Assembly: GCA_046565595.1 (NCBI GenBank)
Contig: JBKHYG010000021.1
Span: 7,684 to 71,683, forward strand
Origin: JBKHYG01 sp046565595
GTDB taxonomy: Bacteria > Actinomycetota > AC-67
Direction of reading: 5' to 3'
Length of the DNA: 64,000 nt
Shown: piece after piece, positions 8,188 through 17,521 of the stretch
How the letters are laid out: the number at the start of each line of letters is the position of its first letter
How positions within the stretch are numbered: the first letter of the stretch is position 1
Position numbers and translations under genes: made by a program
Notes under the pieces: generated by a model
The model's input: only the letters and a program-made list of their open reading frames with translations
What the model was told of the DNA's origin: nothing
Databases searched by the model: none

Positions 8188-10697
8188 GGATCCTGTCGCT
8201 CCGGATCGAAGGCTTCACCTCTCTGCGCGACGAGGTGCACCTCGACCTTCGAGATGCCGACCTGTTCGCGATCACCGGACCGACCGGAGCAGGCAAGACA
8301 TCCCTGCTGGATGCGATCACCTACGGCCTCTACGGCAAGATCGAGAGGGTCGAGGACACCAGCGATACCTCGATAACCGATCTGATCAGTCATCATCGGG
8401 ATCAGGCGAAGGTCCTGGTCGAGTTCGAAGCCAGCGGACACACCTATCGGGTGGTGCGTCGCGTCTCCCGCAAGGGACAGACGAAGATCCTGTTCGAGCA
8501 ACTCCAGCCAGACGATTCCTGGGCACCGGCCTGCGAAGGAGCCGACCGGGTCAAGGATGCCACTGCGGCGATCACCCGGATCATCGGCGTCAACTATGAG
8601 GGCTTCACGCGTGCCGTCCTGCTGCCGCAGGGACGCTTCGCGCAGTTCCTGGTCGGCAAGCCGAGCAAGCGTCGAGAGATCCTTACCGAGCTCCTCGGGT
8701 TGAAGAGGATCCAGGATCTAGGCGGACGCGCCCGAGAGATCGGCAGGGACTGCCTGTCTACCGCCGCATCCAAGCAAGGGTTCCTCGAGACGACCTTCGC
8801 CGACGCGACGCCTGAACGCTTGGACGAACTCATCGGATCCGCCAAGGATGCGGGGCACCGTCGCGAACAGCTCGAAGAACTGCTGCGAGACCTGCAGACC
8901 CTCGAGAAGCGCACCACCAAGGTTGCGCAAGACGCCGAACGCGCAGCCAAGGTGTCATCCGCGTTGCGACGCTCTGCGGAACAGATCCGGGATCTGCAAC
9001 TCCAGATCGGGTCCGGCAAGACCAGGTTGATCGAGCTGGATGAAGCCTTCTCCAAGGCTGAGGAGCTCCGCAAGGAGTCAGTCTCCGCATCCGCGAAGGC
9101 CGAGTCCGAGTTGGCGGCACACATCGAAGCCTATGGGGATGCCTCTAGCTTGAGGACCCTGGATCATGCCGCCGCGGACATGCGGAGAGCACGAGAACAG
9201 CTCTCGATCCTGGATGAGCGTCTAGCCAAAGGTGCAGAGACGCTCTCAGCTGATGAAGCACGCGCAGCAGCAGCCGAAGCCGAGGTCTCGGCTGCCACCC
9301 AAGATCTAGAGCGGGCGAGCAGCGCACTGCGGCTCGCCCGAGGAGAACTCGAGCAGGCGCGGACTTCGGACATGGTCGGTGCGCTGTGCACCGAGCTGCA
9401 TCCAGGCGATCCATGCCCGATCTGCGCATCCCCCCTCTCGACGGTCCCGCCGGCCTCCGATCGAAGCGAAGCGGCAGCACTAGCGGTCACCGAAGCCGAG
9501 CGCATCGAACGCCGAGCGATCGACGAACTGACGCAGGCGTCCTCATCGCTAGAGAGAGCAAGGGCAACCGTCGAGCGCGACCGCGACCTCATCGAAACGA
9601 TCACCGCTGACCGAGCCGAAGCTCAACGGCTCTACGACGAAGCAGCCAGCCGCCTACCGGAGCCTCTACGGGACTCCCAGGATGCTTCGGCCAAGGTCGC
9701 CGCGCTCATCCAGGAGCGTACGCATCTGACCGACCAGGTGGCCGGCTTCGACCGAGCCGTTCGCCAGACCGAGCAGGCGATCACCGGTGTGAGCAGTGCA
9801 AGAGAGGCCGTGCGAGCAGACATCGCAAAGGCCGAAGCCCTGCTCGAAGCTCTGCCCGCTTCCCTCCCCCTGGACGAGACTGCCGAGATCATCGGCGTTC
9901 CAGCACCCCCGGCCATCGTTCCCGCGACGCTGCAGGAGTTGGCGGACAAGGTGGATGAGGTAGCGGCGTCGACCGCCCAAGCCAAAGACGCCGTGGATCG
10001 TGAAGCCCGCGAGCTATGCGCGGATCTGGTGGGACCGACCGAGGATCTCGCAGACGCATTACGGACCGCATCGATCGAGAGGGACGCGGCCCTCCGCGCA
10101 GAGACCACCGCCAACGATGAGCACGCTCGGGTCTCCAAGCAGATGAAGGAAGCGGACACTCTGCGTGAGGAGATCTCGGAACTCGATCGACGCGCCGAGT
10201 TGTTCACCGAGCTCGGGAAACTGTTGCAGGGGAACGAGTTCCTCCAGTTCCTCCAGGAAGATGCGATGCGCAGCCTGGCGACCAGCGCCGGGGACCACCT
10301 TGCCAGGTTGTCCTCTGGCCGTTACAGGCTGCGCTTCGAAGACAACGATTTCGTCGTCGTCGATACCTGGAACGCTGACGAGCGAAGGTCGGCCCGGACG
10401 CTGTCAGGGGGCGAAACCTTCCTCGCGTCGCTATCACTGGCCCTCTCGCTGTCAGACGAGGTCGTCCGACACGGGCTGGGTACCTCGGTCAGACTCGAGA
10501 GCCTGTTCCTCGACGAAGGCTTCGGGACGCTCGATCCCGAAGCTCTGAACGAGGTCGTGGATGCTCTAGAGAACCTGGCCAGCGGGTCGCGTGTCGTCGG
10601 GGTGATAACCCACATAGCCGAGCTAGCTCAGAGGTTGCCGGTCCGGATCGAGGTCGAGAAGCGGCCCGAAGGCAGCCGGGTCCGTCGGGTCGGTTGA
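8184..10697 (+). CDS. sbcC: exonuclease subunit SbcC / Rad50-type SMC ATPase
   Basis: An 837-residue SMC-like ATPase. Walker A GPTGAGKTSLLDAIT lies near residue 32, a long coiled coil is interrupted by a CPIC zinc hook near 411, then come the ABC signature LSGGETF near 741 and Walker B LFLDEGFG near 774. It dimerises through the hook and gates SbcD nuclease. The likely start is TTG 8184-8186 overlapping the sbcD stop (TTGA); the frame runs further upstream inside sbcD without support. Somewhat short for SbcC, which implies a shorter coiled-coil arm. Confidence 0.94.
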   Translation: MRILSLRIEGFTSLRDEVHLDLRDADLFAITGPTGAGKTSLLDAITYGLYGKIERVEDTSDTSITDLISHHRDQAKVLVEFEASGHTYRVVRRVSRKGQTKILFEQLQPDDSWAPACEGADRVKDATAAITRIIGVNYEGFTRAVLLPQGRFAQFLVGKPSKRREILTELLGLKRIQDLGGRAREIGRDCLSTAASKQGFLETTFADATPERLDELIGSAKDAGHRREQLEELLRDLQTLEKRTTKVAQDAERAAKVSSALRRSAEQIRDLQLQIGSGKTRLIELDEAFSKAEELRKESVSASAKAESELAAHIEAYGDASSLRTLDHAAADMRRAREQLSILDERLAKGAETLSADEARAAAAEAEVSAATQDLERASSALRLARGELEQARTSDMVGALCTELHPGDPCPICASPLSTVPPASDRSEAAALAVTEAERIERRAIDELTQASSSLERARATVERDRDLIETITADRAEAQRLYDEAASRLPEPLRDSQDASAKVAALIQERTHLTDQVAGFDRAVRQTEQAITGVSSAREAVRADIAKAEALLEALPASLPLDETAEIIGVPAPPAIVPATLQELADKVDEVAASTAQAKDAVDREARELCADLVGPTEDLADALRTASIERDAALRAETTANDEHARVSKQMKEADTLREEISELDRRAELFTELGKLLQGNEFLQFLQEDAMRSLATSAGDHLARLSSGRYRLRFEDNDFVVVDTWNADERRSARTLSGGETFLASLSLALSLSDEVVRHGLGTSVRLESLFLDEGFGTLDPEALNEVVDALENLASGSRVVGVITHIAELAQRLPVRIEVEKRPEGSRVRRVG

Positions 10698-10704
10698 ACC
10701 GTGA

Positions 10705-11001
10705 TCATGCTCCCGGGGACCCAGACGGATCTACCCCGGGGTGTTCCCCTGCCACGGTCCCGAGGATCCGAGCACACTGTTCCTGGGTCAACTGTGGCGG
10801 ACAAGTCGGGATGCCGCCGGTGCGTTCGTAGTCGCAGATGATCTGGCGTTCAGCGGCCGTGGGAGCCTCCGCATCGCAGGTGTCCCGCTCTAAAGCGACG
10901 GCAAGCAAGATCGCCACGACCAGAGATCCAAGGACCGCCCCAACCAGGAGCATCCGTCGGCGCCTGTCTCGTCTCGCTTCCGCGGTATCAGCCATCCCCA
11001 T
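10705..11001 (-). CDS. small single-span membrane protein, unknown
   Basis: A 98-residue protein with a basic N-terminus (RRDRRRR), one transmembrane helix at about residues 18-38 and an exported Cys-containing tail with four cysteines, ending in a Gly/Ser/Pro stretch. I do not recognise a family. The ATG at 10999-11001 overlaps the acyl-CoA dehydrogenase stop by one base (TGATG), so it is the second gene of that operon. The 3' end faces sbcC across 7 bp. Confidence 0.65.
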   Translation of the reverse strand: MGMADTAEARRDRRRRMLLVGAVLGSLVVAILLAVALERDTCDAEAPTAAERQIICDYERTGGIPTCPPQLTQEQCARILGTVAGEHPGVDPSGSPGA

Positions 11002-12161
11002 CAACCTCTGGCCAAGGCGCGTCCGATCACGACACGCTGGATCTGATTGGTTCCTTCGACGATCTGCAAGACCTTCGCCTCGCGCATGTAGCGCTCGACC
11101 GGGAACTCTTCCACATACCCATAGCCTCCGAGGACCTGAACCGCGTCGGTGGTCACCTTCATGCAGGTGTCCGTCGCGTTCAACTTGGCCATCGCAGCTT
11201 GCGGCGAATACGGCTGGCCAGCGTCCCGCCGGGCGGCTGCCGCTCGCACCAACGACCTCGCTCCCTCGATGGCGGTAGCCATGTCGGCCAGCATGAAACT
11301 CAGCCCCTGCTGCTCGATGATCGGACGCCCGAACTGGACCCTCTCGCGCGCATAGGCCACCGCGGTCGTTGTCGCTTCGCGAGCCAACCCAACCGCACCG
11401 CTAGCGATCCCTAGCCGGCCCCCGTCCAAGGCAGCCATCGCGATACGGAACCCTTCGCCTTCTCGTCCGATGAGGTGGTCTGCGGGGAGACGCACATCGT
11501 CGAAGACCATCTGCGCGGTGGGCGAGGCGTTCATGCCCATCTTGTGTTCCAGTTTGGCGCGCGTCACGCCCTCGGTATCGGTCGGCACGAACAGGCAACT
11601 GATCCCCGTAGCGCCCTCCCCGCCGGTACGGCAGAAGACCACGGCGTAAGCGCTCTCTCCACCGTGGGTAACCCAAGCCTTGGTTCCGTTCAACACCCAG
11701 GAGTCGCCGTCTCTGCCCGCTCGGGTGGTCATCGCGGCCGCATCAGACCCAGAGCCGGGCTCGCTCAGGCAGTACGAACCCACCCACTCTCCTGCCGCCG
11801 CTCGCGGTACCCATGCGTCCCTCTGATCGTCGGTGCCGAAGGCGATCGTCGGGAACATGGTCAAGACCTGGACGCTCACGCCTAGGCCGACCGCGAGCAT
11901 GGCGGCAGCGAGCTCTTCGATCGCTGCCAGGTAAGAGGTCTGTGAGACTTCGCTGCCGCCCCACCGTTCGGGATAGGGAAGCGCGAGCAGCCCGGCCTCT
12001 CCGAGGGCCGTGAAGGCCTTGCGCGGGAAGACCGCTTCCCGCTCCCAGATGTCCGCTTCAGGGCGGATGACTCGGTCTGCTACCTCTCTGGCGAGCCCGG
12101 CGACCTCCGCATCCTCGGGCGGATACCCGATGACCGGATCAAGGATGCCTGCGGGTTCCAT
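11001..12161 (-). CDS. acyl-CoA dehydrogenase
   Basis: A 386-residue flavoprotein of the acyl-CoA dehydrogenase family, full length when started at ATG 12159-12161; a 48-residue upstream extension lacks family features. The FAD/substrate motif YCLSEPGSGSDAAAM lies mid-protein, and the C-terminal RYMREAKVLQIVEGTNQIQR carries the catalytic Glu in the EGT context of short- and medium-chain enzymes. It should oxidise an acyl-CoA to the 2-enoyl-CoA and pass electrons to ETF. No other beta-oxidation gene is adjacent, so the substrate cannot be inferred. Confidence 0.92.
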   Translation of the reverse strand: MEPAGILDPVIGYPPEDAEVAGLAREVADRVIRPEADIWEREAVFPRKAFTALGEAGLLALPYPERWGGSEVSQTSYLAAIEELAAAMLAVGLGVSVQVLTMFPTIAFGTDDQRDAWVPRAAAGEWVGSYCLSEPGSGSDAAAMTTRAGRDGDSWVLNGTKAWVTHGGESAYAVVFCRTGGEGATGISCLFVPTDTEGVTRAKLEHKMGMNASPTAQMVFDDVRLPADHLIGREGEGFRIAMAALDGGRLGIASGAVGLAREATTTAVAYARERVQFGRPIIEQQGLSFMLADMATAIEGARSLVRAAAARRDAGQPYSPQAAMAKLNATDTCMKVTTDAVQVLGGYGYVEEFPVERYMREAKVLQIVEGTNQIQRVVIGRALARG

Positions 12162-12231
12162 GGGGCGCGAGGGTAGCAAGCGCAGGCCGGATATGACCTC
12201 TACGCTCGGAACCTGTGAGTGAGGTTCCTCG

Positions 12232-12807
12232 TTGTACAGGTTGATGCCACGCGGGCTCAGGTTCAACCTGCCAGCAGCCGTCTTCGTCACGGCACTGCTG
12301 CTCATGCCTCTCCCCGCGTCGGCTCAGGTCTGCGGCGTGGAAACCCCTGTGGCTTGCCCGACCGGCTCACCCTCGCCATCCCCCTCGCCTTCACCGAGCA
12401 AGAGTCCGTCCCCGAAACCCAGCCCGAAGCCGAGCCCCAAGCCCAGCCCCAGCCCATCGCGATCCTCCTCTCCCACGCCCACTCGATCCGGCACCCCAAG
12501 CAAGAGGCCAACCAGCTCGCCTGCGCCGACCCGGACCGCGACGCTCGAGCCGCAACCAAGCGAGACGACGACCCCGCCGGCGTTCCCGCCAGCTAGCCCT
12601 CCTGCCCCGCCGTGGGACGGACGCGGCGAGCGAGCGGAACCGGTCACCGACTACACGGCACCGACAGCTACCGGATTGGCCCAGACCCCTGGCGAGACCA
12701 GCGACCCAGGACCGATGCTCCGGATAGTCGTGATGCTGCTGGGTGCGGTCGGGATCTCGGGAGCGTTGATCCGCGCGCGGGTCCGCCGCTGGATGATCGG
12801 TATCTAG
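12232..12807 (+). CDS. Pro/Ser-rich exported protein with C-terminal membrane anchor
   Basis: A 191-residue protein with an N-terminal signal sequence (hydrophobic core ending in PLPASAQ), a long low-complexity stalk of repeated SP/KPSP units at about residues 45-110, a Thr/Pro linker, and a C-terminal hydrophobic helix followed by RARVRRW, the form of a membrane-anchored cell-wall-spanning protein. No LPXTG motif is visible. TTG at 12232 has a GAGG ribosome-binding site 7 bases upstream; ATG at 12244 is the alternative. Its TAG stop lies in a CTAG palindrome shared with the convergent gene's stop. Function unknown. Confidence 0.7.
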   Translation: MYRLMPRGLRFNLPAAVFVTALLLMPLPASAQVCGVETPVACPTGSPSPSPSPSPSKSPSPKPSPKPSPKPSPSPSRSSSPTPTRSGTPSKRPTSSPAPTRTATLEPQPSETTTPPAFPPASPPAPPWDGRGERAEPVTDYTAPTATGLAQTPGETSDPGPMLRIVVMLLGAVGISGALIRARVRRWMIGI

Positions 12808-13598
12808 AGCCACAACGCCAAGGGCGTCTGGTGAACCTCGATCCGTAGTGGGCCTTCGATGCCAACATGCGCGTCGACCGCCAGGAACACCGGCCCGTCG
12901 ATCTCGATCAGATCCACCAGATGCGCTTGGAATAGTTCCGGTCCGACGCGGTCGCCCCGCGCGATCTTCCTCCACACTCCGCCCTCACGGAACCTCCCGG
13001 CTCGCATGATGCCGACATCTAGAGCTCCGTCGTAGGGAACGGCCTTTGGTGCGACTCGAGTGTCCAATAGGAACTGGCCGTTGGAGATCACCATCGAAGC
13101 GCCCCGCAGCGAGTGTCGAGACGATCCCGGGTCTTCGCGTCCGGGGCGTCGATCCACCTCGGATAGCACCAGAGGTGTGTCGTCTCCCTGTTGTTCGACC
13201 GTCGCTCCGACGACGAGATGGGCCGATGAGCCACCGCTACCAGTGACCCGCCCAACATCGAGGTTCGCTGACAGCAACCGCTGAGGATCCGCCGGGATCG
13301 CGTGTCCAGACAGTCCAAAGGTGGCTGCCAGCCCGTTCGGCCCGAGCGGGCGAAGTGCGACCGTCGCCGGTCGGGCGGAGGCCGCGAATGGGTCATCCAG
13401 CCGCGGCGCATCCAACGGTGAGAGGCATTCGCCGTACTCCAACAGGGCCGACACGGCGATGTGTAGGTACGGATCCTCCCCCCAGATGCCGAACCATCGC
13501 TCGCCGTCGTGCAAGGCATCCGCGATCCGATGCGCGAGCTCGTCCGCCGGAACATGCTCGCCCGTCGCAAGCCGCTCGGCGGTCAGTACCAGGCTCAT
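12804..13598 (-). CDS. diacylglycerol kinase C-terminal domain-like protein lacking the catalytic domain
   Basis: A 264-residue protein. From about residue 155 it matches the C-terminal beta-sandwich domain of YegS/DgkB-type lipid kinases: ISNGQFLLDTRVAPKAVPYD is the counterpart of the usual NGxYFGGGMxVAPxAxxxDG segment, followed by LDVGIMRAG and a terminal IEGPLRIEVHQTPLAL. The nucleotide-binding domain and its GGDGT motif are absent; the first ~150 residues are unlike that fold as far as I can see. The start overlaps the helY stop (ATGA). It may bind lipid or act as a subunit; kinase activity is not expected. Confidence 0.6.
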   Translation of the reverse strand: MSLVLTAERLATGEHVPADELAHRIADALHDGERWFGIWGEDPYLHIAVSALLEYGECLSPLDAPRLDDPFAASARPATVALRPLGPNGLAATFGLSGHAIPADPQRLLSANLDVGRVTGSGGSSAHLVVGATVEQQGDDTPLVLSEVDRRPGREDPGSSRHSLRGASMVISNGQFLLDTRVAPKAVPYDGALDVGIMRAGRFREGGVWRKIARGDRVGPELFQAHLVDLIEIDGPVFLAVDAHVGIEGPLRIEVHQTPLALWL

Positions 13599-16216
13599 CT
13601 CTCTAGCTCCAGATCGACCACGCCCCTGCGGAGGAGCTTCGAGGCTTCGTCGGCGACCCTGGCTACCTGCGGATCGGCTTCGCTGGTCGCCAACTGCCGA
13701 AGCAGGTCATCGACCTGCTTCATCCATCGCACGAAGTCCCCCGGCTGAAGTCGCTCATCCAGGATCGAGGTCTGCAGGTCCTCTCCCCTGGCCCACCAAT
13801 AGGTAGCAGCGCTCAAGCCATGATCGATGCCGCCCGTCAACTCGACGCGAGCCTCCTCTTCGACCTCCGCGATCTCGAGGCTCAGCTTCTTCAGAGAGCG
13901 GATCGCATCATGCACATCTTCGGTCGGGGGTGACTCTGGCGGGCCTTGGCCCGGGCGGGTCTCGTACAGCACGCTCGACATCACGGCCGCAAGGCTCGGG
14001 GCATCGAGTCGCTGAAGGATCCCTCGCCGAAGGGCTTCCATCACCAGTAGATCCGAGCCAGAGTAGATGCGGGCGAGGTATCGGCCTGCCGGTGTCAACT
14101 CATCCTGGTCGTCCACATAGCCGTAGCGTTTCAAGATCCCGACCACGGCGTCGAAGGCTCGCGCCAACGCTCCGGTTCGGCGACGGACCTGACGACGCAG
14201 CTTCTCGACCTCACCTTCCAACAGTTCGACCTGGCGGCACCAGTGTTCGTGCGCACGGCGGTGCTCACAGAGTTGCACCGGATCCTCGGGGCCTTCAGAG
14301 GGTGATCCATCGAGGCTCGGAGTGGCATCCCTGGGAAGCGGCATGGACGCAAGGACCTCACGGAGAGACTCGAGGAATCCCGGGTCGCGGGGGCCCTTCC
14401 TGGGCAGATCGAGCGCACCTATCGGCGTCGGGGGCTCTTGCAGGATCATCGAAGAGAGCCGGCCCTGCTCACCGTGCTCGTAGATGCCATAGCAGCGGAA
14501 CTCCCCCCGTTTGGTGCGGCGCCGATCGGTGACAACGAACCTGTCACCCGAGACCGCGAGCACATCTCCCGGCTTCGCGTGCGCCAGGACCTGGTCCACC
14601 CGACGCTGCCGATCGGTTCTGCGTCGACGCCGCTGCTCTGCCTCGCTCGACTCGCGCTTGCGTTTCTCGGTCCACCAACCCCACACATCTCCACACTCGC
14701 AGACCAGATGCTCCCGATAGGACGCCAGGAACCGTTCCTGGCGAGCCAGACGCGCCTCGGCAGCTCCGATGTCCTCGTCTGCCAGGAACTGAGCGAAGGA
14801 TCGGCCGATCGTTTCGGTCGCAGCGGCGCGATCCATGCGTGCCAGCAGATTGACCGCCATGTTGTAAGAGGGACGGAAGGCCGAGCGCAGCGGGAATGAA
14901 CTGCCGCTCGCCAGTTCAGCCAACATGCCCACATCGACATCAGGTTGAGAGAGCACGACCCCGTACCCGATCGGATCTATGCCTCGGCGACCGGCACGAC
15001 CGGTCAGCTGGGTGTACTCGCCCACGGTCAGCAGCGCGTGACCCTCGCCGGTGTACTTGGTCACGCGTTCGATGACCACGGTACGGGCGGGCATGTTGAT
15101 CCCTAACGCGAGGGTCTCGGTCGCGTACACGACCTTCAGCAGTGCCTGGGTGAAGAGTTCCTCGACGGTCTCCTTGAACAGCGGGATCAGGCCAGCGTGG
15201 TGAGCGGCGACCCCCGCACGCAGCGCGGTCTGCCATCTCGCTGCTCCCAGCGCCTCTCGGTCGTTCGGACTGAGTGGTTCGAGGTTGCGGGCAACGATCT
15301 CGTCTATGCGTTCACGCTCTTGGCTAGAGGTCAGTTTGATCCCGCGAGCCAGCACCTCTTCGACCGCCGCTTGGCACCCTGCGCGGCTGAAGACGAAGCA
15401 GATCGCGGGCAGCATCTCGTCGGACTTCAGTCGCTCGATCACCTTCGGACGATCCACGCGCTGGCGTGCCGGACGGCCTCGACGACCGCCTCGGCCGCGG
15501 CTCTCCTGGCGTGCGCGCGGCGGGGCCTCATTGGCTCGGCGAGCCTCACGGCTGGGGCCGCGGCCCGCCTCATCCAGCAGAGGGAACAGCGCGCCGCCAG
15601 CCATGATCTGGTGCTGGATGGGAACGGGCCGCGATGTCTCCAACACCAGGGCCACATCGCCCCGCAGCGCCCGTAGCCAGGCGGCGAACCTCTCGTGGTT
15701 GCTGACCGTCGCAGAAAGTGCAGCTATCCGAACGCGAGGGTCCAGATGGATGATCACCTCTTCCCAGGTGGCGCCTCGCTCGCGATCACCGAGGTAATGA
15801 ACCTCATCCAGGACCACCACGCCCAACCCTCTCAGAGCATCGGATCCTTCGTACAGCATGTTGCGAAGCACTTCCGTGGTCATGACCACTATCGGCGCAT
15901 GTCCGCGGATCTGATTGTCGCCGGTGAGCAAGCCCACCTGCTCCGCGCCGTACCTCTCGGAGAGGTCCCGGAACTTCTGATTGCTGAGCGCCTTCATCGG
16001 CGTCGTGTAGAAGGTCCGGGTGGAAGTTTCGACCGCCAACCAGGCGCCGAACTCTCCGATCACCGTCTTGCCCGAGCCGGTCGGAGCGCAGACCAGCACG
16101 CCATCGCCGGTCAGCATCTCGATGCAGGCTTGCTCCTGGAACCTGTCCATCGTGTACGGCAGCGTGGCGGCGTAAGCCTCTACCAGCGCCGAAGGGTCCG
16201 GACCGTCGAGGGTCAC
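13595..16216 (-). CDS. helY: Ski2/Mtr4-like DEVH-box RNA helicase
   Basis: An 873-residue superfamily 2 helicase. Q-motif region, Walker A APTGSGKTVIGEF near residue 45, DEVH box near 135, SAT (ALSATVSNHE), and QLTGRAGRRGID as motif VI; the C-terminal half resembles the DSHCT region of Mtr4/Ski2 proteins. In actinobacteria this gene, HelY, lies just after tatA-tatC at the end of the pafBC cluster, exactly as here. It probably remodels structured RNA. The start is GTG overlapping the tatC stop (GTGA). An Arg/Gly-rich insert (RQESRGRGGRRGRP) near residue 240 may add RNA contacts. Confidence 0.9.
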   Translation of the reverse strand: MTLDGPDPSALVEAYAATLPYTMDRFQEQACIEMLTGDGVLVCAPTGSGKTVIGEFGAWLAVETSTRTFYTTPMKALSNQKFRDLSERYGAEQVGLLTGDNQIRGHAPIVVMTTEVLRNMLYEGSDALRGLGVVVLDEVHYLGDRERGATWEEVIIHLDPRVRIAALSATVSNHERFAAWLRALRGDVALVLETSRPVPIQHQIMAGGALFPLLDEAGRGPSREARRANEAPPRARQESRGRGGRRGRPARQRVDRPKVIERLKSDEMLPAICFVFSRAGCQAAVEEVLARGIKLTSSQERERIDEIVARNLEPLSPNDREALGAARWQTALRAGVAAHHAGLIPLFKETVEELFTQALLKVVYATETLALGINMPARTVVIERVTKYTGEGHALLTVGEYTQLTGRAGRRGIDPIGYGVVLSQPDVDVGMLAELASGSSFPLRSAFRPSYNMAVNLLARMDRAAATETIGRSFAQFLADEDIGAAEARLARQERFLASYREHLVCECGDVWGWWTEKRKRESSEAEQRRRRRTDRQRRVDQVLAHAKPGDVLAVSGDRFVVTDRRRTKRGEFRCYGIYEHGEQGRLSSMILQEPPTPIGALDLPRKGPRDPGFLESLREVLASMPLPRDATPSLDGSPSEGPEDPVQLCEHRRAHEHWCRQVELLEGEVEKLRRQVRRRTGALARAFDAVVGILKRYGYVDDQDELTPAGRYLARIYSGSDLLVMEALRRGILQRLDAPSLAAVMSSVLYETRPGQGPPESPPTEDVHDAIRSLKKLSLEIAEVEEEARVELTGGIDHGLSAATYWWARGEDLQTSILDERLQPGDFVRWMKQVDDLLRQLATSEADPQVARVADEASKLLRRGVVDLELER

Positions 16217-16980
16217 TTGCGTAGGACGAATCGGATGAACAACAACGCCCCTTCGTAGAGGAGATAGAGAGGCACAGCCAGCATGATCTGGGATAGCGGG
16301 TCACCAGATGGGGTCGCAACAGCCGCGATGATGAACATCCCCAGGAAGGCCCACCGTCTCTTGCCGCGCAAGGTGTCGCTGCCGATCATCCCGACGGCGG
16401 CTAGGAACACCAGGATCAGCGGGAACTCGAAACTGATGCCGAAGGCGAGGATCATCAGCGTGACGAAGTTGATGTAGTCGTTGAACTGCAGCAACGGCGT
16501 GAGGCCGGGCTCGACCGCGAAAGCGAGCAGCCAGTTGATGCCAACCGGCAGCAGCACATACGCGATGAAGGCGCCTAGAGCGAAGAGCAGCACCGACGCA
16601 GCTACGAAGCCGACCGCCCAGCGCTTCTCGTTCTTGCGGAGTCCAGGGGTGATGAATCGCCAGATCTGCCAGAAGATCACCGGCCAGGCGAGCACGAGTC
16701 CCGCGAACGCCGACACCTTGATCTTCAGGAAGAACGCGGTGCCGATCCCGCTCACATATAGGTCGTCTACGACGACATCGCCGATCCGGCCGCCCTCTTC
16801 CAAGGGCAGGCGCAGCAATCCGAGTATCTGGTCGTAGAAGGCGTAGGCCACACAGGCCAAGACGATCCACGCGATGATCGCGTAGAAGAGGCGCCGCCGG
16901 AATTCCTCGAGGTGCTGGACGACGCTCATCGTCCCCTCGGGGTCGCGGCGCCGACGCAGTTTGGGCAACGCCAACGCCAT
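16213..16980 (-). CDS. tatC: Sec-independent protein translocase TatC
   Basis: A 255-residue protein with six predicted transmembrane helices and the conserved N-terminal MSVVQHLEEFRRRLFY that contacts the twin-arginine signal. It is the receptor of the Tat pathway for folded proteins. A short basic extension before the conserved Met is common in actinobacterial TatC, so I keep the upstream ATG at 16980; the Met at residue 18 is the alternative. It follows tatA by 14 bases and overlaps helY (GTGA). Confidence 0.95.
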   Translation of the reverse strand: MALALPKLRRRRDPEGTMSVVQHLEEFRRRLFYAIIAWIVLACVAYAFYDQILGLLRLPLEEGGRIGDVVVDDLYVSGIGTAFFLKIKVSAFAGLVLAWPVIFWQIWRFITPGLRKNEKRWAVGFVAASVLLFALGAFIAYVLLPVGINWLLAFAVEPGLTPLLQFNDYINFVTLMILAFGISFEFPLILVFLAAVGMIGSDTLRGKRRWAFLGMFIIAAVATPSGDPLSQIMLAVPLYLLYEGALLFIRFVLRK

Positions 16981-16994
16981 GGGGCTCGGCTAGG

Positions 16995-17189
16995 TCAGTC
17001 CTTGGGAGTTTCCGAAGTCTTGGCTTCGTCGTCGTCGGCCTGTGCCTCCTTGGCTGCCGACTTGAACTCCTTGATCCCCTGCCCGAGGCCGCGACCGATA
17101 TCCGGAAGCTTCCTCGCGCCGAAGATCACCACGATGACCAGAGCGATCAGGATGCCTTCCTGGGTGCCGATAGCTGCGAACGGTGTCAT
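16995..17189 (-). CDS. tatA: Sec-independent protein translocase TatA
   Basis: A 64-residue protein with one N-terminal membrane helix, the hinge FGARKLPDIGRGLGQGI and an acidic C-terminal tail, the standard TatA form. It oligomerises to form the pore-like element of the Tat translocase. Its ATG overlaps the stop of the preceding small gene by 4 bp (ATGA), and tatC follows, giving a coupled unit. Confidence 0.95.
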   Translation of the reverse strand: MTPFAAIGTQEGILIALVIVVIFGARKLPDIGRGLGQGIKEFKSAAKEAQADDDEAKTSETPKD

Positions 17190-17434
17190 CTGTCCTCCGA
17201 CTCTTTCGATGCGCCGAGTCGCTCCATACGCTCCTCGACGAGGGCTTTCTCTTCCTTGAGGACCATCGTGGCTTCCTCTATACGCTCACTGGCCTCCGAG
17301 ACCGTGGATGCCAGCCCTCTGATGGCCTTCCAGGTCACCAACATCGCTCGGATCGCCACGAGTACCGCGAAGGCGACCAGGGCCCACAGGAGGACCGAGG
17401 CGACCGTCGGGATCGCGGCGAACATGAGGTTCAT
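17186..17434 (-). CDS. small membrane protein with C-terminal coiled coil, unknown
   Basis: An 82-residue protein with an N-terminal membrane helix (about residues 7-30) and a heptad-rich, charged tail (EASERIEEATMVLKEEK) likely to form a coiled coil. The form resembles DUF948-type or TatB-like proteins, but the Gly-Pro-containing TatB hinge is missing, so I leave it unnamed. It is coupled to tatA by an ATGA overlap, so a role near the Tat machinery is possible. Met 4 is an alternative start. Confidence 0.65.
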   Translation of the reverse strand: MNLMFAAIPTVASVLLWALVAFAVLVAIRAMLVTWKAIRGLASTVSEASERIEEATMVLKEEKALVEERMERLGASKESEDR

Positions 17435-17521
17435 GGTAGTCGCGTAGATGCTGGTCGTGTGAACGGTCGACGCCGCCCGCGCTTATGGCGTCAGGCGGCG
17501 TCGAGTCCTGGATGGGACGAT

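Noticed and set aside
17186..17434. Small membrane gene before tatA considered as TatB
   Set aside because: It lacks the hinge and amphipathic helix of TatB/TatA; only size and position agree.
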